Assembly (NCBI GenBank): GCA_002104905.1
Contig: MCFE01000426.1
Span: 1-64,000, forward strand
Direction: 5' to 3'
Length of the DNA: 64,000 bases
From: Basidiobolus meristosporus CBS 931.73
Lineage: Eukaryota > Basidiobolomycota > Basidiobolomycetes > Basidiobolales > Basidiobolaceae
The notes beneath the pieces are model-generated. The model was not told the origin of the DNA, made no database searches, and saw only the letters and a list, made by a program, of their open reading frames with translations. Position numbers and translations under genes: made by a program. Shown piece by piece: positions 44,522-55,257 of the stretch; positions within the stretch are counted from its first letter, which is position 1, and every line of letters begins with the position of its first letter.

Positions 44522-44726
44522 GGCCCTATGGGAAGTCTCACAAATTATTCATCCCAAATAGAGTACCATGATGTGAACATAGCACAATATGGCAATACCA
44601 GCAATAAGCTGGATGATATTCGGGCACAATTTGAAGCGATGGGGCAAAATCTAACCACTGAAAATCCTCGATGGTTAGTTGTTGCTGCGTGTTGGTTGAG
44701 CTCCACACGCTCATGATCGATGCAAA

Positions 44727-45402
44727 CTAAAGCTCAGGTAACACTCGCGGCAGTGATGTATCACAGGTATTCAGGTGGGCTCCAAGTTGCTCAATTGGCT
44801 CGGAGCAATAATGTTCTTTTTCCGTTCTAGACGCATCGAGTGTTCTCTTGAACACTACATTGCAACAGAAGCCCATGTAGCAGTGATTGATGCTATCTAA
44901 TCCAGTAACAAGTTCATCAGAACTTATTTCGGTGACGATTTTCTCGCTAACGCTGATTGCCAGAGGATAGGGGCAATTTTCTTGCCAGCACTGCTTGTCG
45001 GAGGGCAGTGCTGGTTTACTTGTTGGAAGGCGATGGTAATCCGGGTGGAAAAAGCTGCCCATCGTTGGACAAGCGCCTTGCTGCCAATTGCCTGTTTCAA
45101 TCGGGTGAGGGTACCTACCATTAATTCGTTTCGAATAGTGTAGTGACTCACTTGATGATAAGATGTGGTTTTTCTTCGGTCCATGCAGTGTTACATATAG
45201 CATCTGTGATTACCGAGCTATATATTCTTGGCCATTTATGAAACAACCCTTTGCCGACCACTCCGAGCCTGCGAAAGATACAAATAATTTCAGGTTGCTG
45301 CACCAACCCACAAAAGTCTAGTTCGGCGCCTACCCTCAATTTCTGTTTAGCTAGTTCACTATTTAAACAAATTGACTCCAATTGTTCATAAGTCATGACC
45401 AC
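44727..45402 (-). CDS. hypothetical gene, cysteine-containing C-terminal part
   Basis: Two minus-strand frames look protein-like. The first (from 45402) reads MVMTYEQLESICLNSELAKQ, later GKGLFHKWPRIYSSVITDAI, and ends at a GTGAGT donor-like site (about 45150). The second (to 44727) reads DKQCWQENCPYPLAISVSEK, then INHCYMGFCCNVVFKRTLD and HYCSEPIEQLGAHLNTCD, with eight cysteines. I could not find a phase-consistent join between them. Family not recognised; the real gene may include more exons. Confidence 0.35.
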
Positions 45403-45524
45403 CCCAAGTGATGGAAAAATTTTCTAGTTGACTTGCCGAATACTCGATGCTGTAAATAAGTGACCAGCACCATATGCCACAATTTGTTGCCTCTCTGTAG
45501 TTATTGTTGGACTATCTTCTCACC

Positions 45525-45785
45525 ATGTTCGGCCGCATACTGAATCTTACTCGAATTACCACCATTGCCCCAACCAGTGTTATCCTGGCCAGGTCTACAC
45601 TTCTCAGACCTGTCGTAACACCAACTCTCCCTTCCTTGGCCAACGGCTCCCTTACATTCTACCGTGGGATGAAGGTCCGCTCTTCCATCAAGAAAATGTG
45701 TGAAGGTTGCTCCATTGTTCGCCGTCGTGGACGTCGTTATGTTATCTGTAACCGTGACCCCAAACATAAGCAAAGGCAAGGATAA
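45525..45785 (+). CDS. RTC6: mitochondrial ribosomal protein bL36m
   Basis: Single exon, 86 residues. A mitochondrial presequence ([19 protein letters not shown]) precedes the complete bL36 core [20 protein letters not shown], then [18 protein letters not shown]. The zinc-ribbon residues C-x2-C ... C-x4-H are present. The start is the first ATG in frame (45525, CACCATGTTC). It opens a run of translation genes continuing to 49.4 kb. Confidence 0.96.
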   Translation: MFGRILNLTRITTIAPTSVILARSTLLRPVVTPTLPSLANGSLTFYRGMKVRSSIKKMCEGCSIVRRRGRRYVICNRDPKHKQRQG

Positions 45786-46742
45786 ATGGACATTTGTTAT
45801 TCAGTCGACCAACGCAATAGCCGTATGAGCGGTTAAAAAGTATCTGTCATTCATCATACATCATTCATTCTCGAGAAAATAAACTCTCTTCAGCTGTTCA
45901 GAAAGCACGCGTAGCGCGGCACTAATTGGCGATTTAGGATAGAGTCATAATATAACATTTTTGGTTATTTTTGGCCATGTACGTTGACAGGCTCACTCGA
46001 AGTTATCGAAGCTACTTCTGGAGCATACGGTCAGCAAACTGTAGCCTGACTTGCGAGTAGCTTGGACTGGCATATTATATAATACCATGCATCAGACAAC
46101 TCTGAGTTTCACAGTGTTGTTTACCCTTTTCAAGCAGTTATTATTGGGGGACAATACACGATACAACTCCACCAAGTTTCTCAGGCGAATATTTATTTGT
46201 GTGACAAATAGCCTGGCTCCTAACAAACCGCGTAGGTTTTCACGATACCTCAATAAAAAGTCAACACGACCCCAAGATTGAACAGGAGGCGAAACTCACG
46301 CTGTCGATTGCCGAAATTGCTGTGGTGATCAGGATGCCTAGCACTGAAACCCCGACAACTGGGACGTATCTAGCCGAACACATGCAAAGGAGAATGGCAT
46401 AAAAGAAAAAGATGGCCCATGTTTACCACTTATCCCTCCCAAACATTATGCAAGCCAAAATAGGACACATTCGATGGAATCAATTTCAAGGGTCAATGAG
46501 AGGAATGATTAGCATGGAACCAAGCGAAAGCCAACGTTTGCGATCATCTACCATGCTGCATCTTCCCTTATGTTTTACGAAGAAAAAATTCGAAAATTTC
46601 GGTGTGAAAGAAATTTTGCTGAATTTTATTGCCCGGGTACATAGTGAGCGGGGGGTAGAATACAAAATTTTCACGACCGTTTGGGTATCTATTTATCCTT
46701 CAAGGTTTGGTTTCTCTCCCCTTTCTCCTTACTAACATAATC
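45786..46742. other. intergenic region before the Stm1/SERBP1 gene
   Basis: No supported gene; open frames at 46051-46281 and 46412-46735 lack motifs. The last 60 bases are a pyrimidine-rich leader (TTTCTCTCCCCTTTCTCC). Confidence 0.45.
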
Positions 46743-47471
46743 ATGTCCGTTGCCTCTAAGAACCCATTCGAGCTCTTGATGGACGACGCTCCCGTCGCTG
46801 TCACTGCCAAGACCGCCAAGAAGGCTGCCGAGCCTGCCAAGAAGGCCGAAGCCGCCAAGACTGAGCAAAAGCCTCAAACCGAGAAGCGTGGTGGTGCTCG
46901 TGGTGGACGTGGTGCCCGCCGTGGCGGTCGCGGTGGTCGTGGTCGTGAATTCGACCGCAAGTCCGGAACCGGTAAGGTTGACTCCGAGAAGAAGGTTCAC
47001 CAATCTTGGGGTGATGCCAAGACCGATATCAAGGAGGGTGAGAAGCTTGTCAATGGCGAGATCAAGGAGGGTGAGAAGTCCGAGGAGGAGAAGGTCGAGA
47101 CCCCCGCCGAAGAGGACAACTCCAAGACTCTTGAGGAGTACTACGCCGAGAAGGCCCAGAAGCTTGCCTCCATGGGTATTGCTCTCCCCGAAACCCGTAC
47201 CGCTAACGAAGGAGCTGATGACTCCAAGTGGAAGGGTGGTGTCGCTCTCGCCAAGGAGGATGAGGAATACTTTGCTCCTCTCAACAAGTCCAAGGCCAAG
47301 TCCAAGAAGGACAAGAAGGAGAAGGTTGCCCTTAACATTGAACAACGTTTCAACGAGACCGGCAGACGTGGTGGTTTCGAAGGTCGCGGTCGCGGAAACC
47401 GTGCCCCTCGTGGTGCTCGCAGCGCTAAGATCAATGTCAACGATGAATCTGCTTTCCCTTCCCTTGCCTAA
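46743..47471 (+). CDS. Stm1/SERBP1-family ribosome-associated RNA-binding protein
   Basis: Single exon, 242 residues. The family signature is complete: N-terminal ASKNPFELLMDD, a basic RGG region (GGARGGRGARRGGRGGRGRE), EFDRKSGTGK, KVHQSWGDAK, then the HABP4/PAI-RBP1 tail ETPAEEDNSKTLEEYYAEKA, NIEQRFNETGRRGGFEG and a closing NVNDESAFPSLA. Relatives clamp the mRNA channel of idle 80S ribosomes and guard them in starvation. Codon bias is extreme, matching the ribosomal protein neighbours, and creates long spurious ORFs on other frames. Confidence 0.95.
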   Translation: MSVASKNPFELLMDDAPVAVTAKTAKKAAEPAKKAEAAKTEQKPQTEKRGGARGGRGARRGGRGGRGREFDRKSGTGKVDSEKKVHQSWGDAKTDIKEGEKLVNGEIKEGEKSEEEKVETPAEEDNSKTLEEYYAEKAQKLASMGIALPETRTANEGADDSKWKGGVALAKEDEEYFAPLNKSKAKSKKDKKEKVALNIEQRFNETGRRGGFEGRGRGNRAPRGARSAKINVNDESAFPSLA

Positions 47472-47699
47472 ATTAAGACCTTTGATATCTTTTCTTAGAC
47501 TTTTGGTTGTTTATTCATGTTTGATTGATGCACTCTTAGATATAAATAAAAAACCAGCACAGAGCATCATTCTAAAATCCCTTTGTGCATGTTATTTATC
47601 TTCAAGACTATACGAATCAACTTCAACATGAACATAATCGAAATCACGTTAACGCATATTTATTATATTGCAACGAAGTGGGCTGAAACAAGAGGCAAT

Positions 47700-48498
47700 T
47701 TAATAACCATAAGCAGCAAGGGATTCGTTGATGGTCTTCAAATCTTCGCTCTTGGCAGCAGCGGCCTTGGCCTTCAAGTTGAGGAGAGCCTTCTTGCGCT
47801 CGTAGTAAGCCTTGGACTTGACCTTGCGCTTCTCTTCGAGCTTCTTGACAACATCCTCGTACTTCCATCCAACCTCAGAACTCAAACGGCTAATAGTGGT
47901 GTACTTACGGCCAGGCTTGAGACGGAGAACACGAAGAGCAGCAGGAACAACCATGCGCTTCATGGTGTCATATGGAGGGGGAACACCTTCGAAGAGCTTA
48001 AGACGCTCCATGGCAGCAGTGCCACGGGCAGTCTTGTGGGGAATCATACCACGAATGGTGCGCCAGAGGATACGAGAAGGAGCACGGAAGTGATAGGGAC
48101 CCTTGGAGGGGTTGACAACACAACGCTTGCGGAGGAAAGCGTGGTACTTAACTAAAAAGGCATTCGTATGAGATACTGTGGACATGGGATTAATCAATGG
48201 AATGGCATGTACTCTTGTTACGGAAGAAAGAGCCGGTGACGTTCAACTCCTCGCAACGAACAACAACGACCTTTTGACCGTTGAGGATTTGCTTGGAAAT
48301 GATGGAGGCAAGACGACCAAGAAGATGGCCTCTACCGTCGATGACAATCACCTAAAATGAGAAGGGTTGAGTATATGCAGGTCCAGTGATGAGTCGTTGT
48401 GATGTCATGGTAGCAGCTCTCTTCTGATGGCTGTATAGTGATAATTAATTGATAGTATAGAATTCTGTAGGCCTACACACCTTTTCGAAAGTGCTCAT
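47700..48498 (-). CDS. RPL16: 60S ribosomal protein uL13
   Basis: Exons 48498-48481, 48351-48213 and 48151-47700 (introns of 129 and 61 bp) give 202 residues, as in yeast Rpl16. Sequence runs [97 protein letters not shown] and a lysine-rich C-terminal helix ending SLAAYGY. Intron 1 after six codons is a common place for fungal ribosomal protein introns and may serve regulation. Transcribed divergently from eL30. Confidence 0.97.
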
Positions 48499-49026
48499 AG
48501 TATTTATGAATATATGGCAATTGCCGTTTATCGACCCGACAAGTGAAGAAAGAGGAAGAAAAAGGAATAGGTCCAAAAAAATATTTTATACCACCTGTTT
48601 GCAAGTCTATCAGGTATATTTCACCCGATTCGTCCTAATAAAAAGAAAAAAAACATGCTTGTTTAATGTTCACTCTGCTGGTAATTATCGTCAATTCCTG
48701 CTAATGAGTACATTATCGGTGGCTACTCTTTCGAATCACGTGATACGATGGATCTCTACCTTTTTTTCGTTGCAATGGAGCGTGAGCCAATCGAATTTCT
48801 TTCACAAGGTACTTCGAACAGGCAAAAAAGGCGAACACTTGAGAGATTCCTCCTTCTCTTTTCCTCTTGGTCACCCTTTGTCGGTAAGACACATTTTTTA
48901 ATACTGTTGAGATGTGTAGTAGTTACCTCCAACGAACAATCTACACATATTTCAACGCCATACATCACAGCGGACGGTTATTAAAGACGATTGGTAATAT
49001 TTTCTAGAGAAAGCTTTATCACGAAA
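48499..49026. promoter_or_regulatory. shared divergent promoter region of uL13 and eL30
   Basis: The 528 bp between the two ribosomal protein start codons carry no convincing gene. A CACGTG E-box lies at 48737-48742 near the middle; this motif binds Cbf1-type bHLH factors in fungi. Coordinated expression from this region is inferred from arrangement only. Confidence 0.45.
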
Positions 49027-49362
49027 ATGGCCCCTATCAAGAAATCCAAGAAATCTGTTGAATCCATCAACTCTCGTTTGGCTTTGGTCATGAAGAGTGG
49101 AAAGTCCACCCTCGGCTACAAATCTACCTTGAAGGCCATCCGTAACGGCAAGGCTAAGCTTATCATCCTTTCTGGTAACTGCCCTCCCTTGAGAAAGTCC
49201 GAGATCGAATACTACGCCATGCTCTCCAAGACTGGTGTTCATCACTACAATGGTAACAACATTGAGCTCGGTACTGCTTGCGGTAAATACTTCCGCGTTG
49301 GTGTTCTTTCCATCACTGATGCTGGTGACTCCGATATCCTCAAGACCCAAGAACAACAATAG
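49027..49362 (+). CDS. RPL30: 60S ribosomal protein eL30
   Basis: Single exon, 111 residues: [100 protein letters not shown]. This is the complete L7Ae-fold family member that binds a kink-turn; in yeast it represses splicing of its own transcript, but this copy has no coding intron. An AATAAACTAT poly(A)-like site follows. Confidence 0.97.
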   Translation: MAPIKKSKKSVESINSRLALVMKSGKSTLGYKSTLKAIRNGKAKLIILSGNCPPLRKSEIEYYAMLSKTGVHHYNGNNIELGTACGKYFRVGVLSITDAGDSDILKTQEQQ

Positions 49363-49609
49363 ATTTTTCATCAGTGAAGTTCTATTGGGAGCGATTTGCT
49401 TCAGTTCCTTGATAAAATAAACTATAAATATCTTTATATTTAATACTGTATCTCAATGATTTCAACTGCCATCTACCCTTGGTTTGTATTTCATCTATGA
49501 GCCCATCATATGTTCTTCGCACAGCGCATACAGCTAGATGAGGTCAGTTTAATTGAATGACACGAAGCTTGAGGTATTAGATGTCATCTGACAGGTTTGG
49601 TGATTAATG

Positions 49610-49617
49610 TATATAAA
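49610..49617 (+). promoter_or_regulatory. TATA box of the SDR gene
   Basis: TATATAAA 42 bases before the ATG at 49652. Confidence 0.4.
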
Positions 49618-49651
49618 GTCCGGCGAAGCTACTCATGTGTAATGGTCTGCA

Positions 49652-50776
49652 ATGGTATATAACTCTATTAGAGATTTGGCACTCTCCTTCTTTGTTGTTG
49701 GTCTGGCGATTCTTCAGATTCCCGTGATTTTCGCATTAACCTTTTTCGACATCCTACAAAAAATTGTTCTCAGGAGAGCCCACCCACGCCAAATAGTCAT
49801 CACTGGTGGAAGGTTGGAAAGTTGTATCCACGCTGCCGCTCCGTTCCCATTTTAACCTACTCTTTTTTAGCTCGGATATTGGGGAAGCTTTGGCTTTGGA
49901 ATATGCGCAACCTGGTGTAATCCTCCATTTGGTTGCCCGTTCACAATCGAGACTGAAAGCGGTTGAAGAGAAATGCAAGCGACTAGGGTGCACCATTTAC
50001 GTACATACAATTGATGTAGCTGATAATCGCACACTTCAAAAAACATTGCTGGATATATACAAGGACAGACCAATAGATTTATTAATTGCTGGTGCTGGGC
50101 AGGTCGACGACTTTCTGGATACAGATGAAGATCATGGCTTAGCTGTACCGCAGCGGGAAGATATGTACTCTCGAACATTTGATATGAACGTGATTGGCAT
50201 CATGAATACAGTCATGCCAATCTTCAACATAATGAAGAACTCAGGATATGGTGGTCAGATCGCCAGTATGCCATAGCTTCAAAGTACGAGATTCCCAATT
50301 GTATGACTTCTAACGGGCCCTTGCTAGTTATAGGATCTGCGTCGGGGTTCATAGGTTCATATAATATGGTTTTTTATAACGCAACCAAGGTAAGAAGGCA
50401 CCCTTAGATGATAGCTTCATACCGAGTATCTTGCGAGCGGTTAATTATCTAGGCAGCATTAAACACTTTTGCCAGAGATCTGCGGTATTTGGGGCAGGAG
50501 TGTGGAATTAAAATCAACTTAATCGTGCCTGGGCTCATCAAATCACCACTGAACATTCAAGATACCTCGTTTCCACGCAATTATCCCATCTTTGGAAGCA
50601 TTCAAATTCTAGCCCAAGTGATAAAGTCCAGCTTATCGCAGAATGAGCCCATTATTAGCTATCCCAATTATCAATTCATCGGTGTGTATGGAGTTGGTGC
50701 CTTAGTCCCTACTGTTCAACAATGGATAACTTGGTCTATTGGCTTGTTTAAGCCTCAGGATACCAAAATTATCTAG
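49652..50776 (+). CDS. membrane-anchored short-chain dehydrogenase/reductase
   Basis: Exons 49652-49812, 49871-50265, 50328-50389 and 50453-50776 give 313 residues. An N-terminal TM helix (LSFFVVGLAILQIPVIFALT) precedes a classical SDR Rossmann fold: QIVITGGSSDIGEALAL (TGxxxGIG cofactor loop with Asp for Gly), LVARSQSRLK, DLLIAGAGQ in place of NNAG, catalytic Ser in GSASGFIGSY and the YNATK active site joined across intron 3, then INLIVPGLIKSPLN. Topology is like ER 3-ketodihydrosphingosine reductase, but specific residues are not distinctive, so the substrate is left open. Intron 1 has an unusual GTTGGA donor. Confidence 0.88.
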
Positions 50777-51102
50777 TTGCATAGTCGCTGCTCCACACCT
50801 AGAATTGGTATGAATGATGAATAAATCCCCATGAGGCCCTTCAACAAGGCGGATAGGATCGATTAGGCTTCCGGGATCTCGGTATTTAAGTATCTCTGCT
50901 TACTTAACTAGAATACTGATTGGTAGATCCACTTAAAGTACACAATGTTATGAAATACTCGGAACTGTATCTGCAGTAATCAGCATGTCATTGGCGATCT
51001 TGGCATATAATTACAACCTCTGTATCTTAATATCTAAAGCCAAAAAATTTCTCGAATTTTGTGAATTACATAAATCTCATTCAATTTACAGTATCATTCA
51101 TT
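50777..51102. other. intergenic region
   Basis: AT-rich spacer with no ORF between SDR and amine-oxidase-like genes. Confidence 0.4.
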
Positions 51103-53110
51103 ATGCCACCTAACGCTATTAACACGATATCACCTTCATTAGAGGGCGGCAGGAAGAGGATTGCTGTGGTGGGTTCTGGTGAGTATGGTTAACCCCAAAG
51201 AGAATGCTCGTGTCTATCAGATTCTAATAACCCTTCAAGGTCTTGCCGGATTAACAACTGCTCATTTGCTAAGCTTGAATGAGGAGTACGAGGTGCACAT
51301 ATTTGAAAAGAGCTCCGAGTTCGGGGCAGATGCTGCTTCTATAACCTTGCCCATCAAGGATGAGAATGGCTGGACCGAAACAAGAGTAGATGTGCCCGCT
51401 CGGGCTTTTTCTCGTGACTACTGTACGCTCATCTAAACACGTTCAGTATGGGGAACTGTCTTGACTAATGTAATATAATTCCTATTGTAGACCCCAGCTT
51501 AACTGCCATGTACGAACACTTGGGTATATCTTTTCAACCAGCCGATTATTCGTTATCCTTCAGCGAGTTCGACCAAAAGCTAGAAAAGCCTTCGCAACCT
51601 ATATTCTCCTATCGGAATGTTAAATATAAAGGATACAGTATTCCTTTTCCGGATGTCTTCGAGAAGTATTGCGAAAATATGCCGGAGAGGACGCAGATTC
51701 TAGCTGAGTGGATGCGTTTCTCCATGTTTGCCAACGAGGCTGCTCGTACGAATAGTTTGTTGAGCTTCCCTGGATCTATTGGCTCGTTTCTAAAACTGCA
51801 CAATTATTCGGAGAAATTTCAGCATGCTATCTTCATCCCATTCCTATCCTCAATTTGTACTTGTTCTTATACGACAGTGGCGAACATGCCTGCCAGCGAC
51901 GTTCTGGATTTCTTTGCCACCAGCATTCTATCTGAGCCAGTACTGAAGGTCCGGGCAGGAATCCGTGATGTGTGCAAGAAATTAAGTGAAAACGTCCACT
52001 CGATTCGGTTCAACTGCACTGTCAAGTCGATCTACCGTGATGAAGAGCGGAGCGAAGCTAATCCCGAGTCCCCATCCCTGGTTGTGCAGACAGGCTCGGG
52101 GGAGAAGTTTGAATTTCATCATGTAAGTAGAGGCCTATTCGTTTGTCGGATGCTATTGCTAACCTTTTTTGATTTAAGGTAATCATGGCTACACAAGGGA
52201 TCAATGCCTATAAAATCTTTCTCCCCGCTTCACCGCCTAGTGCCCAGCTTAGTGCCACGGTGGATTTCAAGTACGAATACACGCTGGTCGTTACCCACAA
52301 AGACCCCAAGTTAATGCCCGAGAATCGAGATGATTGGAGAGGGATCAATCTGTTTAAGGCTACCAATTATCCACAGCAACATAAATCTCAAAAACATGTA
52401 CCTGAGCAGACGATTGGATTTTCCGATCAGGTCATGTCCACCATCTGGATCAACCGTGCAGAGGACAAAGACTTTGAAGAGAACATTTTCCAGGTTTTTA
52501 ACTTTCTATCTATCTCTTGCATCATCGGTGGTACTGATCTATTTCCAAGACTGTGAATCCTTTGGTTGAACCTGATCCCGCCACTGTGATCAACAGAACC
52601 TGGTTTCACCGATCGGTTCTGAGCCCTGCCTCCCACCATGCCATTGACCAGCTTCACCAGATCCAGGGAAGAGACAATATATGGTTTGTGGGTGCCTACG
52701 TGTATCCTGGGATTCCCCTTCTTGAAGGCTGTGTCCAATCCTCAATGGAGGTTTGCGAGGCATTGGGGGTGACGGCGCCCTGGGGTATCCGTTCCCACAA
52801 GTTCTGTGATTCTGGCAAACGTACTCATGGCCTGAGAGATGGCTTCAGTCGCGCTGGCTATGTAGATCATTACTTCAATAGACCCAAGGAAAGGTGTTCC
52901 ACATGGAGCATCAGCAGCCTGGTCATGTGCTTTGTGAATGCCATATTCGCTGCCTTCATGTGGTCGCTGGAGAACCCGGTTATCCGCAGTGAAAGAATGG
53001 CCAACGCAGTTATCAGTGTATGGTACCTGTTGGTGGCTTTTGTCACCCGAATCATTCGTTTCTTCGTTATGGCGTCGCAGAGTGTGCGCGATAGCAAGAA
53101 GCAGATTTAG
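51103..53110 (+). CDS. FAD/NAD(P)-binding amine-oxidase-like protein with C-terminal membrane helices
   Basis: Exons 51103-51178, 51240-51422, 51491-52122, 52179-52493 and 52550-53110 give 588 residues. The dinucleotide fold RIAVVGSGLAGLTTAHLLS ends in the acidic EVHIFEKSSEFG, the FAD-binding pattern of flavin amine oxidases. The body resembles the predicted NAD/FAD-binding family COG2907 (VDVPARAFSRDYCPSLTAM, GIRDVCKKLSENVHSIRFNC, VIMATQG and NIWFVGAYVYPGIPLLEGCV near the flavin). About 200 residues on, two hydrophobic segments (LVMCFVNAIFAAFMWSL, ISVWYLLVAFVTRIIRFFVM) suggest membrane attachment. In many genomes COG2907 genes sit with cyclopropane-lipid genes; none is next to this one. Substrate unknown. 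Intron 4 has a GTTTTT donor. Confidence 0.85.
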
Positions 53111-53570
53111 ATGCATGACATGCCTATATATACATATATACCCGCATTCTCTATCTGCTCCGCACTGGAAACTTTTGCGCCCATTGCTCGGTGCATTCTA
53201 ACCTTCAACATAATCCAGCCCGTTTTGTATTTATCCTTCGTAGTTGAGGGTTGATTTCCTGGTATAATTCAAGCTACATCACAGATTAAACAAATCATCA
53301 AAATAAATCCCCAATTTAATCGGAATTATCAAATCGGTTTGAGGGTACAGCTCCATCATCAATACTGCACGAAGTAGGGTGCCTTTTTAGGGCGATTCGA
53401 TGATGACGAACTCGAGGTGGCAGATAGAAGCTGGCTATATGGTGAATCCACCCGAATTCTTTTCCGGGTAGGATACTGATATTTACTTCGAGGCCAATTT
53501 ATTGCGTCGTTTTCATACACGAACTCTTTTCAATATACCACTCGAATAATTAGTTGTTACTTCTCTCAAG
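53111..53570. other. intergenic region before ARP3
   Basis: No ORF; contains short TATATATACATATATA-like sequence just after the amine-oxidase stop and the presumed ARP3 promoter. Confidence 0.4.
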
Positions 53571-55257
53571 ATGGTACACTTGCCCGCCGTAGTTATCGAT
53601 AATGGTACTGGGTAAGTATCGTGTTTTCATTTTGAGTTCCAAAGCTCAAACCCATCTCATCTGCCCTCCATTTTCTACCAGGTACACCAAGATGGGGTTC
53701 TCTGGCAACACTCAACCCTCCTATGTCATCCCCACCGCCATCGCTACCCGTGATAATGTTTCGAGAAAAGCTGGAAACATCGCCTCGAAGCGCGGCATTG
53801 AAGATCTCGATTTCTTTATCGGAGATGAAGCCATAGCCAACTCGAAAACATACGGAGTCAGCTATCCTATTCGTCACGGACAAATCGATAACTGGGATTA
53901 CATGGAAAGATACTGGGAGCAGTGCATCTTCAAGTATCTTCGTTGCCAGCCTGAAGATCATTATTTCCTTTTGGTAGAATCAGCCTTCATCTCAGGACTT
54001 ACTTTTATTCTGACTCGAACCACCTTCACCCTCTAGACTGAGCCTCCTCTGAACGCTCCCGAGAATCGTGAACAAACTGCCGAAATCATGTTCGAGTCCT
54101 TCAACTGCCAAGGCCTTTACATCGCGGTCCAGGCCGTGTTGGCGTTGGCTGCTAGTTGGACCTCCGGAAAATCCACCGAAAAGAGTTTGACCGGTACCGT
54201 TATCGACAGTGGTGATGGTGTCACCCACGTTATTCCGGTGGTAAAGTTCGATTTCGTAGCGTTGAGCTCTTTCCCACATTTGACGTTCCCCCGTTGTTTA
54301 GGCCGAGGGTTATGTCGTCGGCAGCTCTATCAAGCATATACCCATTGCCGGACGTGATCTCACTGCATTCGTTCAACAACTGTTACGTGAGCACAACGAA
54401 ACCCAAATCCCTCCTGAGGACTCTTTGGAGATTGCCAAGCGCATCAAGGAAGAGTATGCATACGTCTGCCCAGACATTGTCAAGGAATTTCAGAGATACG
54501 ATCAGGAAGGCGAGAAGTACTTCAAAACGTTCGATGCTGTCCACAGCGTTACACAAAAGGTAACCGCAGGGTGTAGGTTCGACGGAATACTGAACATTCT
54601 CAAACACTTTGCAGTCTTATAAAGTAGATGTTGGTTATGAGCGTTTCCTTGCTCCTGAGATCTTCTTCAACCCAGAGATCGTTAGCTCCGACTTCTTGAC
54701 TCCTCTGCCCGAAGTCGTCGACAATGTCATTCAATCCAGCCCCATCGATACTCGACGTGGCTTATACAAGGTAGCGTCTCTATGGTTGACATCAATCCTG
54801 GTCCCTGTATTGAAGTGGGCGAATTGGTCCTAGAATATCGTTCTTTCCGGTGGCTCCACCATGTTCAAAGATTTCGGAAAGCGTCTTCAACGTGACATCA
54901 AGAGAATCGTAGATGGCCGTGTCAAGAGAAGCGAGGAACTTAGCGGAGGAAACCTCAAGGTTTGTTCGGCCGAACCCCATCCATCTGGTCACGGATGAGT
55001 AACATCTTTTCTAGGCCACCCCTCTCGATGTCAACGTCATTGCTCACAAGAAGCAAAGATATGCCGTTTGGTTTGGCGGTAGTTTGATGGCCACCACCGT
55101 AAGTACAGCTGCATGAAACCGGGGCCTTGATAACCATTACTAATCGAACGTTCGGCTTCAGGATCAATTCTACTCGTTCAGTCACACCAAGGCCGAATAT
55201 GAAGAATATGGACCTTCGATTTGTAGACACAACCGTGTCTTCAACTCGATCGCTTAA
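53571..55257 (+). CDS. ARP3: actin-related protein 3 of the Arp2/3 complex
   Basis: Eight exons: 53571-53611, 53682-53973, 54037-54240, 54302-54559, 54615-54770, 54834-54959, 55015-55098 and 55162-55257; 418 residues, the exact family size. Sequence: [70 protein letters not shown], the nucleotide loop [54 protein letters not shown], and the closing [12 protein letters not shown]. Arp3 with Arp2 nucleates branched actin at endocytic patches. All junctions are in phase; intron 6 uses a GTTTGT donor. Confidence 0.97.

Noticed and set aside
46689-47631. Large ORFs on the minus strand and the +1 frame across the Stm1/SERBP1 gene
   Set aside because: They are shadows created by extreme codon bias; their composition (Leu/Gly or Arg/Pro/Ser repeats) is non-protein-like, whereas the 46743 frame matches the family end to end.
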